Numbered from the stretch's first letter, positions 18,303 to 28,014 are shown. The stretch is DNA of 64,000 bases from Sphingomonas sp. Leaf33 (GCF_001421785.1 NZ_LMLB01000001.1:809628-873627); one strand, 5' to 3'. Made by a program: numbers and translations. The notes: generated by a model not told the origin, from the sequence alone.

Positions 18303-18749
18303 TCATCCAGGGAATGACCGTCGGCCGGCGCGGATCGGAAGCCCGCCCGCAGTGGAGAGTGGATCGGTGCGAGACGCGAAGTCAAGGCGACCTTGGGTCA
18401 AAGAGGACGCGATCGATGGCGAAGGCGGGGCGTCGTTGTCCCAGCGCCGCCAGTGTAGCCCCGGGGTTCGTTGGGCCTACCGCCCCACGAACACACCGGT
18501 GCTGCAGCTGCCAACATAGCCCTCTTTGCGATGGGCGGATAATCGAGACGAAAGGCGCCACGCTCCGACACCACTTCGTGCCATGGAAACTGCTTCAAAG
18601 TGATGCCTTTTTGCAACGCAGCATCGATGAATCAGAGACCGACTCGACGACTCAGGGGTTCGTCATTTATTAGTCACAAATCGAGAGCAGGGGCGCACCG
18701 TGAACGGCACGGGTGCCGTGTTCGAGCGATGACGCTCAAAGGGGAATTT
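18303..18749. other. Divergent promoter region, sigma factor / TonB receptor
   Basis: A 447-bp stretch without a credible gene. It must hold the promoters of the ECF gene (minus) and the TonB receptor (plus). In the receptor leader, 18704-18710 and 18713-18719 form a perfect 7-bp hairpin with a 2-nt loop, 30 nt ahead of the start. A short AT-rich patch lies at 18664-18681. Several open frames here show no conserved features. Confidence 0.45.
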
Positions 18750-21700
18750 ATGCGCAACATGTTGATCTGTGGCGTGGCTGCGGCCGCGCTGGTGGCACCG
18801 CTGGCGGCTGCGGCTCAGGAGACGACGTCGTCGATCCGCGGCACGGTCACGGCCGGCGGCGCGCCGGTTGCCGGTGCCGAAGTGACGGTTACCAACGTGC
18901 CCTCGGGCACGACGTCGACCACCACTACCGGCAACGACGGCGGCTTCAACGCAACTGGCCTGCGTGTCGGCGGCCCGTTCACCGTCGCGGTGTCGAGCCC
19001 GCAGGGCACCACCCAGGTCACCGAGATCTATACCGTCGTTGGCCAGCCGTACGAGCTGCCGATCGAACTGGCCGCGACCGATAGCGGCACGGACATCGTC
19101 GTGACCGCCTCGTCGATCGCCGGTGCCGGGACGGTCGCGGCGGGTCCGCGCACGGTGCTGACGCAGGACGACATCAGCAAGGTGGCGTCGGTCAACCGCG
19201 ACATCCGCGACCTTGCGCGTCGCGATCCGCTCGCGCAACTCGACCTGTCGAACAGCCGCGCCGTCAGCTTCGCCGGCGTAAACCCGCGCTTCAACCGATT
19301 CACTGTCAACGGTGTCCAGATCGGCGACAATTTCGGTCTGAACGCGGACGCCAACCCGACCGGTCGCGGCCCGATCCCGTTTGACGCGATCAGCCAGTTC
19401 TCCGTCTCGATCGCGCCTTCCGACATCCGTCAGGGCAACTTCCAGGGCGGCGCGATCGATACCGTGGTCCTGTCGGGCACAAACGAGTTCCACGGCACGG
19501 GCTTCTATTCGCAGTCGACGAACAAGCTGCAGGGCGACCGCATCGGTTCGAACACTCAGGTCGTGCCGCCGTATAAGTCCGAGACCTACGGCGCCACGCT
19601 GCGCGGGCCGATCATCAAGGACAAGCTGTTCTTCATGGTGTCGGGTGAGCGCAACACCGATCCGCGTCCGCTGTCGGTGTCGCAGATTTCCCAGATTCCG
19701 AACCTGACACAGGCGCAGATCGATCAGGTCGGTTCGATCGCGCAGAGCGTGTACAGCTATAATCCCGGCGGCTTCCTGACGATTAACAATCAGAAGGATG
19801 AAAAGATCGTCGGCCGGATCGACTGGAATATCACCGACGGTCAACGCCTGTCGATCACGTACCTGAACGCCTATGAATCCAGCACGGTCGGCAACAACAC
19901 CTCGACCAGCAACACGGCCCCTGCCCTGGGTCTGTCGTCGAACGGCTATCAGCGTAGCGTTCTCGTGCGTTCGGGCATTGCTCAGCTGAATTCCGACTGG
20001 ACCGACCGCCTGTCGACGGAAGCACGCTTCCTGTACAAGGCCAACGAAGTGACGCAGCTGCCGCTGAACGGCCTCGGCTTTGCACAGTTCCGGGTCTGCA
20101 CGGATGCGACCTCGGTCAACTCCGGTACCAACACGATCACCAGCTGTGGCACCGCGCCGATCATCTCGTTTGGTCCCGACAATAGCCGTCAGGCCAACGA
20201 GCTGTATTTTGATACCTGGGGCGGCTCGTTCCTGACGCGCTATAATGCGGGCAATCATGAAGTCCGCTTGCTGGCCGAATATAATCGCAATCGCTCGACC
20301 AACCTGTTCCTGCAGAATGCGGCGGGCAATTATTACTTCGACTCGATCGCCGACTTCCAGAACCGTGCCGCGTCGCAGTTCAACTACGCCAACGCCCTGT
20401 CGCTGAACATCGACGATGCTGCTTCGGACTTCGTTTATGACCAGTGGACTTTCGGTCTCCAGGACACCGTCCAGGTCGGCAGCCGGTTCGACTTCACGAT
20501 CGGCGCGCGCTACGACCTCTACGGCATGCGTTCGGAAGTGCCGCTGAACACGGCGTATCTCGCGCGATACGGCTTCACCAACACCCAGACCTACAAGGGC
20601 CTGGACAATTTCCAGCCGCGCTTCAGCTTCAACTGGCGTCCGGTCAGCGGCCTTCGGATCCGCGGTGGTGCATCGGTGTTCGGCGGCGGTTCGCCCGACA
20701 TCTATCTGTCGAACAGCTTCTCGAACACGGGTGTCGTGACCAGCGCGATCACCAACCTGACCCGTGCGACGACGGCAGCGAACGGTAACACGGCGACCTG
20801 CGCGTCGAACGTGGCGAGCTCGGTGTGTGGGGTCGCGTTGAACGGTGTAACCGGCAGCTCCATTCCAGCCGCGGTCAACTCTTTCGTTTCGACCAACACG
20901 TCGGGCCAGGCGCTGGCAACCACGTCGTCGCTGGCGCAGGACTTCAGCCCGCCGTCGGTCTTCAAGGCGAACCTGTCGGCCGATTACAAGCTGTTCGGCT
21001 TCAACTTCGGTGTGGACTATCTGTTCTCGCGCACGCGTAACGGGGTGAGCTTCACGGATCTGCGCTCGCGCGTTGCGGGGACGCTTCCGGATGGCCGTCC
21101 GCGCTATACGTTCGTCCCGACGCCGGGTGTTACCGCGACCGCCGACAGTGCGAGCGACTATCTGCTGTACAACGACGGACGTGGCCGCAGCCATGTCGCG
21201 GTCGTGCGCTTCGACAAGTCGTTCGACTTCGGCCTCTCGTTCGGCGGCAGCTATGCCTGGCAGGACGTGAAGGACGTCAGCCCTGCCACGTCGTCAACCC
21301 CGGGCTCGCTCTACGCCAACGCGGCGAAGGCGGATCCGAACTTCCCGACCTATGGCAAGGCCAACGACGAGACGACGTGGCGCTACACCTACAACGTCGG
21401 CTTCGACCACGCCTTCTTCGGTGATTACCGCACGGTCTTCCAGCTGTTCGGTGAAACCCGCGCCGGGCGTCGCTACAGCTTCACGATGCAGGACAACGTG
21501 TCGGGTCGGTCGAGCGTGTTCGGCACGGTGGGCAACAACAACGCCTACCTGCTGTATGTCCCGACCGGCGCGAACGATGCGAAGGTCAGCTACGACAGCC
21601 CCGCTACGCAGCAGTCGCTGGAAACGCTGATCGGTAACACCAACCTGAAGAACTATCGTGGTCAGATCGCGGCCAAGAACATCGCCCGCAATCGCGCCTT

Positions 21701-22043
21701 CACGCGGATCGACCTGCACGTGGAGCAGCAGATCCCGACTTTCATCGGTGATTCGCGGATAACGCTGTTCGGCGACATCGAGAACCTGCCGAACCTGCTG
21801 AACAAGAACTGGGGCGGTCTGCGCCAGTTCGGCTTCCCTTACACGGGCGATGTCGTTCGCGTGCAGTGCCTGCAGGCGCCGGTCGCGACGGGCACGACCC
21901 CGGCGACGGCCCAGACGTCGAGCAGCGCGGCGACGCCGTGTGCGCAGTATCGCTACTCGACCTTCCGGGACGTGAACACGCAGGCTGTGAACTTCAACAG
22001 CTCGCTCTACCTGATCCGCGTCGGCGCACGCTTCACCTTCTAA
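18750..22043 (+). CDS. Oar-type TonB-dependent outer-membrane receptor
   Basis: A 1097-aa outer-membrane protein. The first 23 residues are a signal peptide (ICGVAAAALVAPLAAAAQ). Residues about 28-105 form a carboxypeptidase-regulatory-like beta-sandwich (SIRGTVTAGGAPVAGAEVTV). A plug-like region follows to about 250 (FTVNGVQIGDN, GGAIDTVVLSG), then a long beta-barrel ending in the aromatic outer-membrane signature VGARFTF. The ATG at 18750 is chosen because GGGGA stands upstream and the signal peptide starts there. By family knowledge such Oar-like receptors import large or unknown substrates powered by TonB. It ends in a strong terminator and is followed by a LytS/LytTR pair, an arrangement I have seen as common in sphingomonads. 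The substrate is unknown. Confidence 0.9.
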   Translation: MRNMLICGVAAAALVAPLAAAAQETTSSIRGTVTAGGAPVAGAEVTVTNVPSGTTSTTTTGNDGGFNATGLRVGGPFTVAVSSPQGTTQVTEIYTVVGQPYELPIELAATDSGTDIVVTASSIAGAGTVAAGPRTVLTQDDISKVASVNRDIRDLARRDPLAQLDLSNSRAVSFAGVNPRFNRFTVNGVQIGDNFGLNADANPTGRGPIPFDAISQFSVSIAPSDIRQGNFQGGAIDTVVLSGTNEFHGTGFYSQSTNKLQGDRIGSNTQVVPPYKSETYGATLRGPIIKDKLFFMVSGERNTDPRPLSVSQISQIPNLTQAQIDQVGSIAQSVYSYNPGGFLTINNQKDEKIVGRIDWNITDGQRLSITYLNAYESSTVGNNTSTSNTAPALGLSSNGYQRSVLVRSGIAQLNSDWTDRLSTEARFLYKANEVTQLPLNGLGFAQFRVCTDATSVNSGTNTITSCGTAPIISFGPDNSRQANELYFDTWGGSFLTRYNAGNHEVRLLAEYNRNRSTNLFLQNAAGNYYFDSIADFQNRAASQFNYANALSLNIDDAASDFVYDQWTFGLQDTVQVGSRFDFTIGARYDLYGMRSEVPLNTAYLARYGFTNTQTYKGLDNFQPRFSFNWRPVSGLRIRGGASVFGGGSPDIYLSNSFSNTGVVTSAITNLTRATTAANGNTATCASNVASSVCGVALNGVTGSSIPAAVNSFVSTNTSGQALATTSSLAQDFSPPSVFKANLSADYKLFGFNFGVDYLFSRTRNGVSFTDLRSRVAGTLPDGRPRYTFVPTPGVTATADSASDYLLYNDGRGRSHVAVVRFDKSFDFGLSFGGSYAWQDVKDVSPATSSTPGSLYANAAKADPNFPTYGKANDETTWRYTYNVGFDHAFFGDYRTVFQLFGETRAGRRYSFTMQDNVSGRSSVFGTVGNNNAYLLYVPTGANDAKVSYDSPATQQSLETLIGNTNLKNYRGQIAAKNIARNRAFTRIDLHVEQQIPTFIGDSRITLFGDIENLPNLLNKNWGGLRQFGFPYTGDVVRVQCLQAPVATGTTPATAQTSSSAATPCAQYRYSTFRDVNTQAVNFNSSLYLIRVGARFTF

Positions 22044-22067
22044 GCGTTCGCCACGCATCGCGCCTTC

Positions 22068-22116
22068 AGGGCCGCCGCCTGACCCCATCCGGGGCCCAGG
22101 CGGCGGCCCTTTTCTT
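22068..22116 (+). terminator. Rho-independent terminator after the TonB receptor
   Basis: Perfect 14-bp GC-rich inverted repeat (22068-22081 and 22097-22110) with a 15-nt loop, followed by TTTTCTTT. It begins 25 nt after the receptor stop. The kinase gene starts only 36 nt later, so the kinase depends on read-through or on a promoter inside this gap. Confidence 0.9.
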
Positions 22117-22151
22117 TGCACGCCCTGCGACGAACCGTTAGAGGCGTGCGC

Positions 22152-23261
22152 GTGCACCAGCCGACGATCCTGTCCCGCCCCTTCTTCGAACAGAAGAGCC
22201 GCGCCTTCTGGATGCTCCAGGCCGCCGGCTGGTCGGGCTATTTGCTGCTGCGCACCGTCGTGGCGGTGTCGAACAACGTGTCGGTGGAGGGCTATCCGCC
22301 GATCTTCATCGAAGCGATCGTCGGCTATTGCCTGACGCTGCTGCTCTCGACGCTCTACGGCTATTACCGCCGCCAGCCGCGCTGGCGGGCGATTGTGCTG
22401 ACGGTGGCGACGCTGCTCGTTGCGACGCTGGTCTACTCTGTCATCCAGGCCTTCAACATCAGCTTCCTGCGGCCCGGCGCGCGCGGCGGCGATGGCGGCA
22501 TCAGCTGGGCGCTGGTCATCGGGTCGAGCTTCATCCCGTTCACCGTGCTGACGGGCTGGACCTCGCTGTATTTCGGCATCAACTGGTATCTGATCGTCGA
22601 GGAACAGGTCGATCGGATGCGCCTGCTGGAGACAGAGGCGTCGTCGGCGCAGCTCGCGATGCTGCGCTATCAGCTCAACCCGCATTTCCTGTTCAACACG
22701 CTCAATTCCATCTCGACGCTGGTGCTGCTGAAGGAGACGCAGCGCGCGAACGCCATGCTCAGCCGGCTGGCGGCGTTCCTGCGCTACACGCTGGCCAACG
22801 AACCGACCGCGCACGTGACCGTGGTGCAGGAGGTCGAGACGCTGAAGCTGTATCTTGAGATCGAGAAGATGCGGTTCGAGAAGCGCCTGCGGACCAATTT
22901 CGAGATCGACCCGGCGGTCGAGCGCGCCCGCCTGCCCTCGCTGCTGCTCCAGCCGCTGGTGGAGAATGCGATCAAATATGCCGTGACGCCGCAGGAGGAG
23001 GGGGCGGACATCTCGGTCACCGCTCAACTCGCCGCCGAACGCGTTCGCATCACCGTGTCGGACACCGGCCCCGGCTTGAACGGCGGGACCAAGCGGCCAA
23101 GCCTGTCGACAGGCGTCGGCCTGACCAACATCCGCGAGCGATTGGCGCAAGCGTATGGTCCGGACCACCGTTTCGAAATCCGTGCTCTTCCCGAGGGCGG
23201 GTTTTCTGTCGTGATCGAGATACCATATCAGCTGGAGGAACCGGCACGCGAGGCAGGCTGA
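22152..23261 (+). CDS. LytS/YehU-type sensor histidine kinase
   Basis: A 369-aa inner-membrane kinase. Four hydrophobic segments lie in the first 150 residues, with no extracellular sensor domain. The His_kinase domain then follows, with the phosphorylated histidine in YQLNPHFLFNTLNSI. The ATPase part has an N-box (LLQPLVENAIKYAV), DTGPGL and GVGLTNIRERL. The GTG at 22152 is preferred because GAGG lies 7 nt upstream; a GTG at 22146 and a TTG at 22116 are alternatives. It is paired with the LytTR regulator 66 nt downstream. The signal is unknown; its place behind the TonB receptor suggests a cell-envelope or nutrient signal. Confidence 0.92.
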   Translation: MHQPTILSRPFFEQKSRAFWMLQAAGWSGYLLLRTVVAVSNNVSVEGYPPIFIEAIVGYCLTLLLSTLYGYYRRQPRWRAIVLTVATLLVATLVYSVIQAFNISFLRPGARGGDGGISWALVIGSSFIPFTVLTGWTSLYFGINWYLIVEEQVDRMRLLETEASSAQLAMLRYQLNPHFLFNTLNSISTLVLLKETQRANAMLSRLAAFLRYTLANEPTAHVTVVQEVETLKLYLEIEKMRFEKRLRTNFEIDPAVERARLPSLLLQPLVENAIKYAVTPQEEGADISVTAQLAAERVRITVSDTGPGLNGGTKRPSLSTGVGLTNIRERLAQAYGPDHRFEIRALPEGGFSVVIEIPYQLEEPAREAG

Positions 23262-23327
23262 CGAGACTAACGGGGAACCGATCAGGGGGCACTGACGATT
23301 TTTCCGCATGACGAAAGATTACGACGC

Positions 23328-24131
23328 ATGACCATCCGCACCATCCTCGTCGACGACGAGCCGCTGGCGATCCAGGGCCTCGAGCTGCGGCTCCAGGAAT
23401 TCGACGATGTCGAGATCATCGACAAGTGCCAGAACGGCCGCGAGGCGATCAGCGCGATCAAGACGCACAAGCCAGACCTGGTCTTCCTCGACATCCAGAT
23501 GCCCGGCTTCGACGGCTTTTCGGTCATCCAGGGCCTGATGGAAGTCGAGCCGCCGCTGTTCGTGTTCGTCACCGCCTACAGCGACCACGCGCTGAAGGCG
23601 TTCGAGGCGCAGGCGGTCGATTACCTGATGAAGCCGGTGGACGAGGCGCGCCTGGCCGACACGCTCGACCGCGTCCGCCAGCGCCTGTCAGAAAAGCGCG
23701 GGGCGGAGGAAGTCGAAAAGCTGAAGGAAGTGCTGGCCGAGGTCGCGCCGGATTCGGTCGATGCGATGGCCGAGACCGGCGGCGGCGAGCCTGCGTCGAA
23801 CCGCTTCGAAAAGCTCATCAACATCAAGGACCGCGGCAAGATCTTCCGCGTCGACGTCGACACGATCGAGGTCGTCGAGGCGGCGGGCGATTACATGTGC
23901 ATCAAGACCGGCGACAACACGTTGATCCTGCGCCAGACGATGAAGGACCTGGAAAAGCGCCTGGACCCCCGCCGCTTCCAGCGCGTCCACCGCTCGACGA
24001 TCGTCAACCTCGACCTCGTCCGCCAGGTGAAGCCGCACACCAACGGTGAATGCTTCCTGGTGCTCGATTCGGGGGGCCAAGTGAAGGTGTCGCGCAGCTA
24101 TCGCGACGTGGTGGCGCGGTTCGTCCATTAG
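23328..24131 (+). CDS. LytTR-family response regulator
   Basis: A 267-aa regulator. The receiver domain (residues 1-125) has the acidic pocket VDDEP, the phosphorylated aspartate D55 in LVFLDIQMPG, the switch residue in FVTAYS and the conserved lysine in YLMKPV. A linker follows, and a LytTR DNA-binding domain occupies about 165-266 (VVEAAGDYMCIKT, FQRVHRSTIVNLD, VSRSYRDVV). It is the partner of the LytS-type kinase just upstream. LytTR proteins usually bind paired direct repeats upstream of their targets; none was identified with certainty here. Confidence 0.95.
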   Translation: MTIRTILVDDEPLAIQGLELRLQEFDDVEIIDKCQNGREAISAIKTHKPDLVFLDIQMPGFDGFSVIQGLMEVEPPLFVFVTAYSDHALKAFEAQAVDYLMKPVDEARLADTLDRVRQRLSEKRGAEEVEKLKEVLAEVAPDSVDAMAETGGGEPASNRFEKLINIKDRGKIFRVDVDTIEVVEAAGDYMCIKTGDNTLILRQTMKDLEKRLDPRRFQRVHRSTIVNLDLVRQVKPHTNGECFLVLDSGGQVKVSRSYRDVVARFVH

Positions 24132-24235
24132 GGCGCCGCAGGCTGTCACCGCATACCGGGAGACGGACGAGACATTGGTTGCGTTGGCGTGCTATATAGG
24201 TAATACACCGTTCGAATTCTAGCGAGGAACGGTTC

Positions 24236-25684
24236 ATGCTGCGCACCTGTCTTTCTCACCTTGCGGCCCCGTTCCTCGTCGCTGTTATCGCGACAGCGGC
24301 GCACGCTGCCGACGGCAAGCGCGTCGAAGCCCGCTTCGAACGGTCGGCTTGCGCCGTGGCCGTTGTGCCTGGCGAGCGGATCGAATGTGGCGTGCTGTCG
24401 GTGCCCGAGAACCGCCGCAAGGCGCGCAGTCGTACGATCCGATTGCCGGTAATGATCTTTCGCAGCACGGCTGCCGTCCCCGCGACCGACCCCATCGTCT
24501 ATCTTCCCGGCGGGCCGGGGCTGAGTAGCATCGAAGGACGGACGACGGGCAAGGGAAACCCGTTCCTCGCTGAACGCGACCATATTCTGCTGGAAGGACG
24601 CGGTAACAGGTTCGCAAACCCCTCGCTTCCCTGTCCCGAGATAAATGCTCTGCAAGCCGCCAATGCGACGCCGGCCGTCCAAATCGCGGCGGTAACACGG
24701 TGTCGATCGGCATTGATCGGATCGGGCATCGATTTGGATGGATACACGTCGGCCGAAGCCGCTGACGACCTGGACGACCTGCGCCGGCTGCTGGGAATCC
24801 GACAGTGGAACCTGATCGGGTTTTCCTACGGTACGCGGCTCGCTCAGACGGTGCTGCAACGCCATCCCGAAGGAATTCGCAGCGTCGTGCTGGATTCCGT
24901 GCTGCCGATCGACGTCAACTATGATGAAATGGCGACGTCGGCTCTGCGGCGCGCTATTGATGCGATGATCGATGCCTGCGCCGCCGATCCGGACTGCGAC
25001 GGTCGCTACCCGGGGCTTCGCGAGCGCTTGGCCACGCTGGTCGCAGATGCCGACCGTAATGGCATACGCGCGCCGGATCGCATCTTGCGCGGCCGGGACG
25101 TCGTCGATGCCATCGCAACCGGTTTGCAACGACCAGGTGACATACCATCCCTACCCCGCATTATCAGCGAGGCAAGCGAAGGCCGGCTGACAGGCTTGCT
25201 GCCCTTGACCGAGCAGAACCCATCGAATTTCAACTGGGGACTGCGCCTGTCGATCTGGTGCAGCGAGGAAGTGCCGTTCGAGGCGCCCGTGCGGGTGGCC
25301 ATGCAGGTTTCCCCGACGCTCGGCCTGGGCGGGGTGGATGGTCGCGCTGCTACGCCTGAAATGTGTGCCGCTTGGCGCGTGTCGTCGGCCGGATCGACCG
25401 CGAATGATCCGGTACGAGGTGACGTCCCGGTTCTCATTCTCGCTGGCGAGTTCGATCCGGTAACGCCTCCGGCATGGGGACGTCGCTTGCTCACCACGTT
25501 GCCCAATGCGCGGTTCGTGCAGTTTCCCGGCCAGTCTCACGGCGCGATGTTCAACCGGTGCGGGGGACAGATGACCCTGGCTTTCCTCCACGACCCTCGC
25601 GCGCCGCTGAACGGGGACTGCGTCGCGAAAACGCCGGGAATCGTCTTTTCCACCGACGGCGATGCCGGTCCGGGTAAGCGATAG
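24236..25684 (+). CDS. Secreted S33-type alpha/beta-hydrolase, putative aminopeptidase
   Basis: A 482-aa exported enzyme with a signal peptide (residues 1-24, ending AHAA). The alpha/beta-hydrolase fold shows YLPGGPGLSS (oxyanion loop), the nucleophile serine in GFSYGTR, the acid in LAGEFDPVTPP and the catalytic histidine in GQSHGAMF. The GGPG motif and C-terminal extension are typical of proline iminopeptidase/tripeptidyl-peptidase relatives (family S33). GAGGA lies 7 nt before the start. Upstream, TTGCGT (24179-24184) and TAATAC (24201-24206), 16 nt apart, could be its promoter. It ends 12 nt from the convergent hom gene. It may trim peptides in the periplasm, but the substrate is not evident. 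Its composition appears a little less GC-rich than its neighbours. Confidence 0.85.
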   Translation: MLRTCLSHLAAPFLVAVIATAAHAADGKRVEARFERSACAVAVVPGERIECGVLSVPENRRKARSRTIRLPVMIFRSTAAVPATDPIVYLPGGPGLSSIEGRTTGKGNPFLAERDHILLEGRGNRFANPSLPCPEINALQAANATPAVQIAAVTRCRSALIGSGIDLDGYTSAEAADDLDDLRRLLGIRQWNLIGFSYGTRLAQTVLQRHPEGIRSVVLDSVLPIDVNYDEMATSALRRAIDAMIDACAADPDCDGRYPGLRERLATLVADADRNGIRAPDRILRGRDVVDAIATGLQRPGDIPSLPRIISEASEGRLTGLLPLTEQNPSNFNWGLRLSIWCSEEVPFEAPVRVAMQVSPTLGLGGVDGRAATPEMCAAWRVSSAGSTANDPVRGDVPVLILAGEFDPVTPPAWGRRLLTTLPNARFVQFPGQSHGAMFNRCGGQMTLAFLHDPRAPLNGDCVAKTPGIVFSTDGDAGPGKR

Positions 25685-25696
25685 ACAGGCGTACCC

Positions 25697-26986
25697 TCAC
25701 CCCAGGATGTGCATCCACATCGGCTCGCCCGACAGGCTCTGCGAACCGCGCAGCTTCTCCAGCGCCTGGGCGACGCAGCGTTCCGGCCCTTCATGGGTAA
25801 CGATCGCGACGAGCACGTGGCCGTCGCTGTTCGCGCCGCGCTGGATCAGGCTTTCGATCGACACGCCGGCGTCGCGCATCGCGGCGGCGATTTCGGCCAG
25901 CACGCCGACCTTGTCGACGACGGCGAAGCGCAGGTACGCACGGCCGCGGCGTTCGCCGGTGTCGGCGGGGGCGGGATGGGCGAGCGCGGAGGCGGGCATG
26001 GCGAAGGCCGAGCCGAATTCCCCACGGGCGATGTCGATCAGGTCGGCGACGACGGCCGATGCGGTCGGACCGTCGCCCGCGCCGCGGCCCTGGAAGAACA
26101 GGCGGCCGACGAAATTGCCATCGGCGACGACCGCGTTAAGCGAGCCCGTCGTGTGCGCCAGCGGGTGGTCAAGGGGTACCAGATGCGGGTGGACGCGCTG
26201 GAACAGGCCATGGGCGTCCGCCTCCGCCACGCCGACCAGCCGCACGCGATAGCCGAGTGCCGCCGCTTCGGCGATATCGGCGCCCAGCACGTGGCGGATG
26301 CCGGTGATGGCGACATCGCCAAATGCCGGTTGCGTGCCAAAGGCAAGCGCGGCCAGCAGCGACAATTTGTGCGCGGCATCGACGCCGTCGATGTCGAAGC
26401 TGGGGTCGGCCTCGGCATAGCCCAGTCCTTGCGCCTCGTTCAGCACTTCGGCGAAGTCGCGGCCCTCGGCCTCCATCTTGCTCAGGATGAAATTGCAGGT
26501 GCCGTTGAGGATGCCGTAGACGCGCTCGATCGCGTTGGCGGCCGCACCCTCGCGCAGGCCCTTCACGACGGGCACGCCGCCGGCGACCGCGGCTTCGAAT
26601 TTCAACGCGGCGTTCTGCGCCTCGGCGGCTTCGGCGAGTTCCAGGCCGTGGTGGGCGAGCATCGCCTTGTTGGCGGTAACGAACGCCTTGCCCGCGGCAA
26701 GCGTCTTGCGCGCGAGGGTCAGGGCAGGGCCGTCCGATCCGCCAATCAGCTCGACGACGACATCGGCGCGGGGGTGCGCGGCGAGTTCGGTGGTGTCGTC
26801 GATCCAGTCGAAGCGGCCAAGGTCGACGCCGCGGTCCTTCGTGCGGTCGCGCGCGGAAACGGCGACGACTTCGATGGCGCGACCGGCGCGGCGCTCGATC
26901 AGCTCACGGTTGGCATCGAGCAGGCGGATGACGCCGCCGCCCACGGTGCCCAGACCCGCCAGTGCGACTTTCAACGACTCCGCCAT
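25697..26986 (-). CDS. hom: Homoserine dehydrogenase
   Basis: Reduces aspartate semialdehyde to homoserine in threonine and methionine synthesis. The 429-aa product has the N-terminal NAD(P) fold (ALAGLGTVGGGVIRLL), the catalytic region (TANKAMLAHHG, GILNGTCNFIL, AQGLGYAEADPSFDIDGVDAAHKLSLL) and a C-terminal ACT regulatory domain (about 345-425, AYLRFAVVDKVGVLAEIAAAM). The ATG at 26986 follows GGGGA and gives the standard N-terminus. The ACT domain suggests feedback control by threonine, as known for the family. It lies in the same direction as the 2OG oxygenase and the sulfur-transfer enzyme upstream. Confidence 0.97.
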   Translation of the reverse strand: MAESLKVALAGLGTVGGGVIRLLDANRELIERRAGRAIEVVAVSARDRTKDRGVDLGRFDWIDDTTELAAHPRADVVVELIGGSDGPALTLARKTLAAGKAFVTANKAMLAHHGLELAEAAEAQNAALKFEAAVAGGVPVVKGLREGAAANAIERVYGILNGTCNFILSKMEAEGRDFAEVLNEAQGLGYAEADPSFDIDGVDAAHKLSLLAALAFGTQPAFGDVAITGIRHVLGADIAEAAALGYRVRLVGVAEADAHGLFQRVHPHLVPLDHPLAHTTGSLNAVVADGNFVGRLFFQGRGAGDGPTASAVVADLIDIARGEFGSAFAMPASALAHPAPADTGERRGRAYLRFAVVDKVGVLAEIAAAMRDAGVSIESLIQRGANSDGHVLVAIVTHEGPERCVAQALEKLRGSQSLSGEPMWMHILG

Positions 26987-27060
26987 GCAATCCCCCATCA
27001 ACGACGGGGGATCGCCTAGCGGCTCGACAGACCCCGGCACAAGGCCGCGGTCGCATAGAT

Positions 27061-28014
27061 TTACTTCTTGATGAGCCCGATCTCGACCAGCCGCTCGTGC
27101 AGGTAATCGTGGCTGCTGATCGGCGTTTCGTAGCGGTTGGGGCGATCGGCGGTGATCGTGCCCGGCAGCGTCTCGATCATGAAATCGGGCGCGGGGTGGA
27201 GGAAATAGGGCATCGAATAGCGCGAGAAGCCGCGGCGTTCGGGGGCGGGATTGACCACGCGGTGGGTGGTCGAGGGCAGGACGTGGTTGGTCAGCCGCTG
27301 GAGCATGTCGCCGACATTGACAACCATCGCGCCGGCCGGCGGCTTGACCGGCAGCCAGGTGCCGTTCTTTTCGAGAAGTTCGAGGCCCGCTTCCTCGGCG
27401 CCGAGCAGCAGCGTGATGAGGTTGATGTCCTCATGCGCGCCGGCACGGACTTCGGGAGCGTCGGCGGGGACGGGCGGGTAGTGGAGCAGGCGTAGCACCG
27501 AATTGCCGTCCTCCACCGCATGTTCGAACCAGTCCTTGTCGAGATTCAGGTGGAGAGCGATCGCCGAGAGCAGGCGCAAGCCCGCGTCGTCCAGCGCCTT
27601 GAACAGGTCGAGGAACGTGTCGCGGAAGCCTTCAGGGCGGTCGGGCCACAGGTTCGCGGGCATGTGGCTTTCGAAGCGGTGGCCTTTGGCCAGTTCGCGA
27701 CCGACGTGCCAGAATTCCTTCAGGTCGACATGAGACGCGCCCTTGGCGATTTCGGTCTTGAACGGCGTGTAGCCGCGCGCGCCGCCGCCGCCCTCGACGA
27801 AGAATTTCCGCTTTTCCTCCTCGGGCAGATCGAAGAACGCCTTGGTCATCGCCCAGGCGCGCTCGACCACGTCGTCCGGCACGCCGTGGTTGGACACCAT
27901 CGCAAAGCCGAACCGTTCGAACGATTCGCCGAGCGCGCGGGCGAAGCCCTGCGGGTCGGCGGCCTGCTCGCTCATGTCGAGCAGCGGAACCTGGGCCTGG
28001 GGAGTGTCGAGCAT
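27061..28014 (-). CDS. 2-oxoglutarate/Fe(II) oxygenase, isopenicillin N synthase-like
   Basis: A 317-aa cytoplasmic dioxygenase. The N-terminal DIOX_N domain (VPLLDMSEQ...FGMAMVSNHGVPDD-type region) is followed by the catalytic barrel. The iron ligands are H and D in GAHEDINLITLL and H in THRVVNP, and the 2-oxoglutarate arginine is in FSRYSMPYF. The family includes plant-type hydroxylases and isopenicillin N synthase; the substrate here cannot be told. The start at 28014 (MLDTPQAQVPLLDM) has AGGA 11 nt upstream. It is followed by hom after 74 nt. A cluster of REP-like repeats lies just upstream. Confidence 0.92.
   Translation of the reverse strand: MLDTPQAQVPLLDMSEQAADPQGFARALGESFERFGFAMVSNHGVPDDVVERAWAMTKAFFDLPEEEKRKFFVEGGGGARGYTPFKTEIAKGASHVDLKEFWHVGRELAKGHRFESHMPANLWPDRPEGFRDTFLDLFKALDDAGLRLLSAIALHLNLDKDWFEHAVEDGNSVLRLLHYPPVPADAPEVRAGAHEDINLITLLLGAEEAGLELLEKNGTWLPVKPPAGAMVVNVGDMLQRLTNHVLPSTTHRVVNPAPERRGFSRYSMPYFLHPAPDFMIETLPGTITADRPNRYETPISSHDYLHERLVEIGLIKK

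Noticed and set aside
18239..18673. Plus-strand frames in the sigma/receptor gap
   Set aside because: No ribosome site, no conserved features, and composition differs from coding sequence.
18663..21194. 843-codon open frame opposite the TonB receptor
   Set aside because: Antisense to a receptor with signal peptide, plug and barrel; composition typical of a shadow frame.
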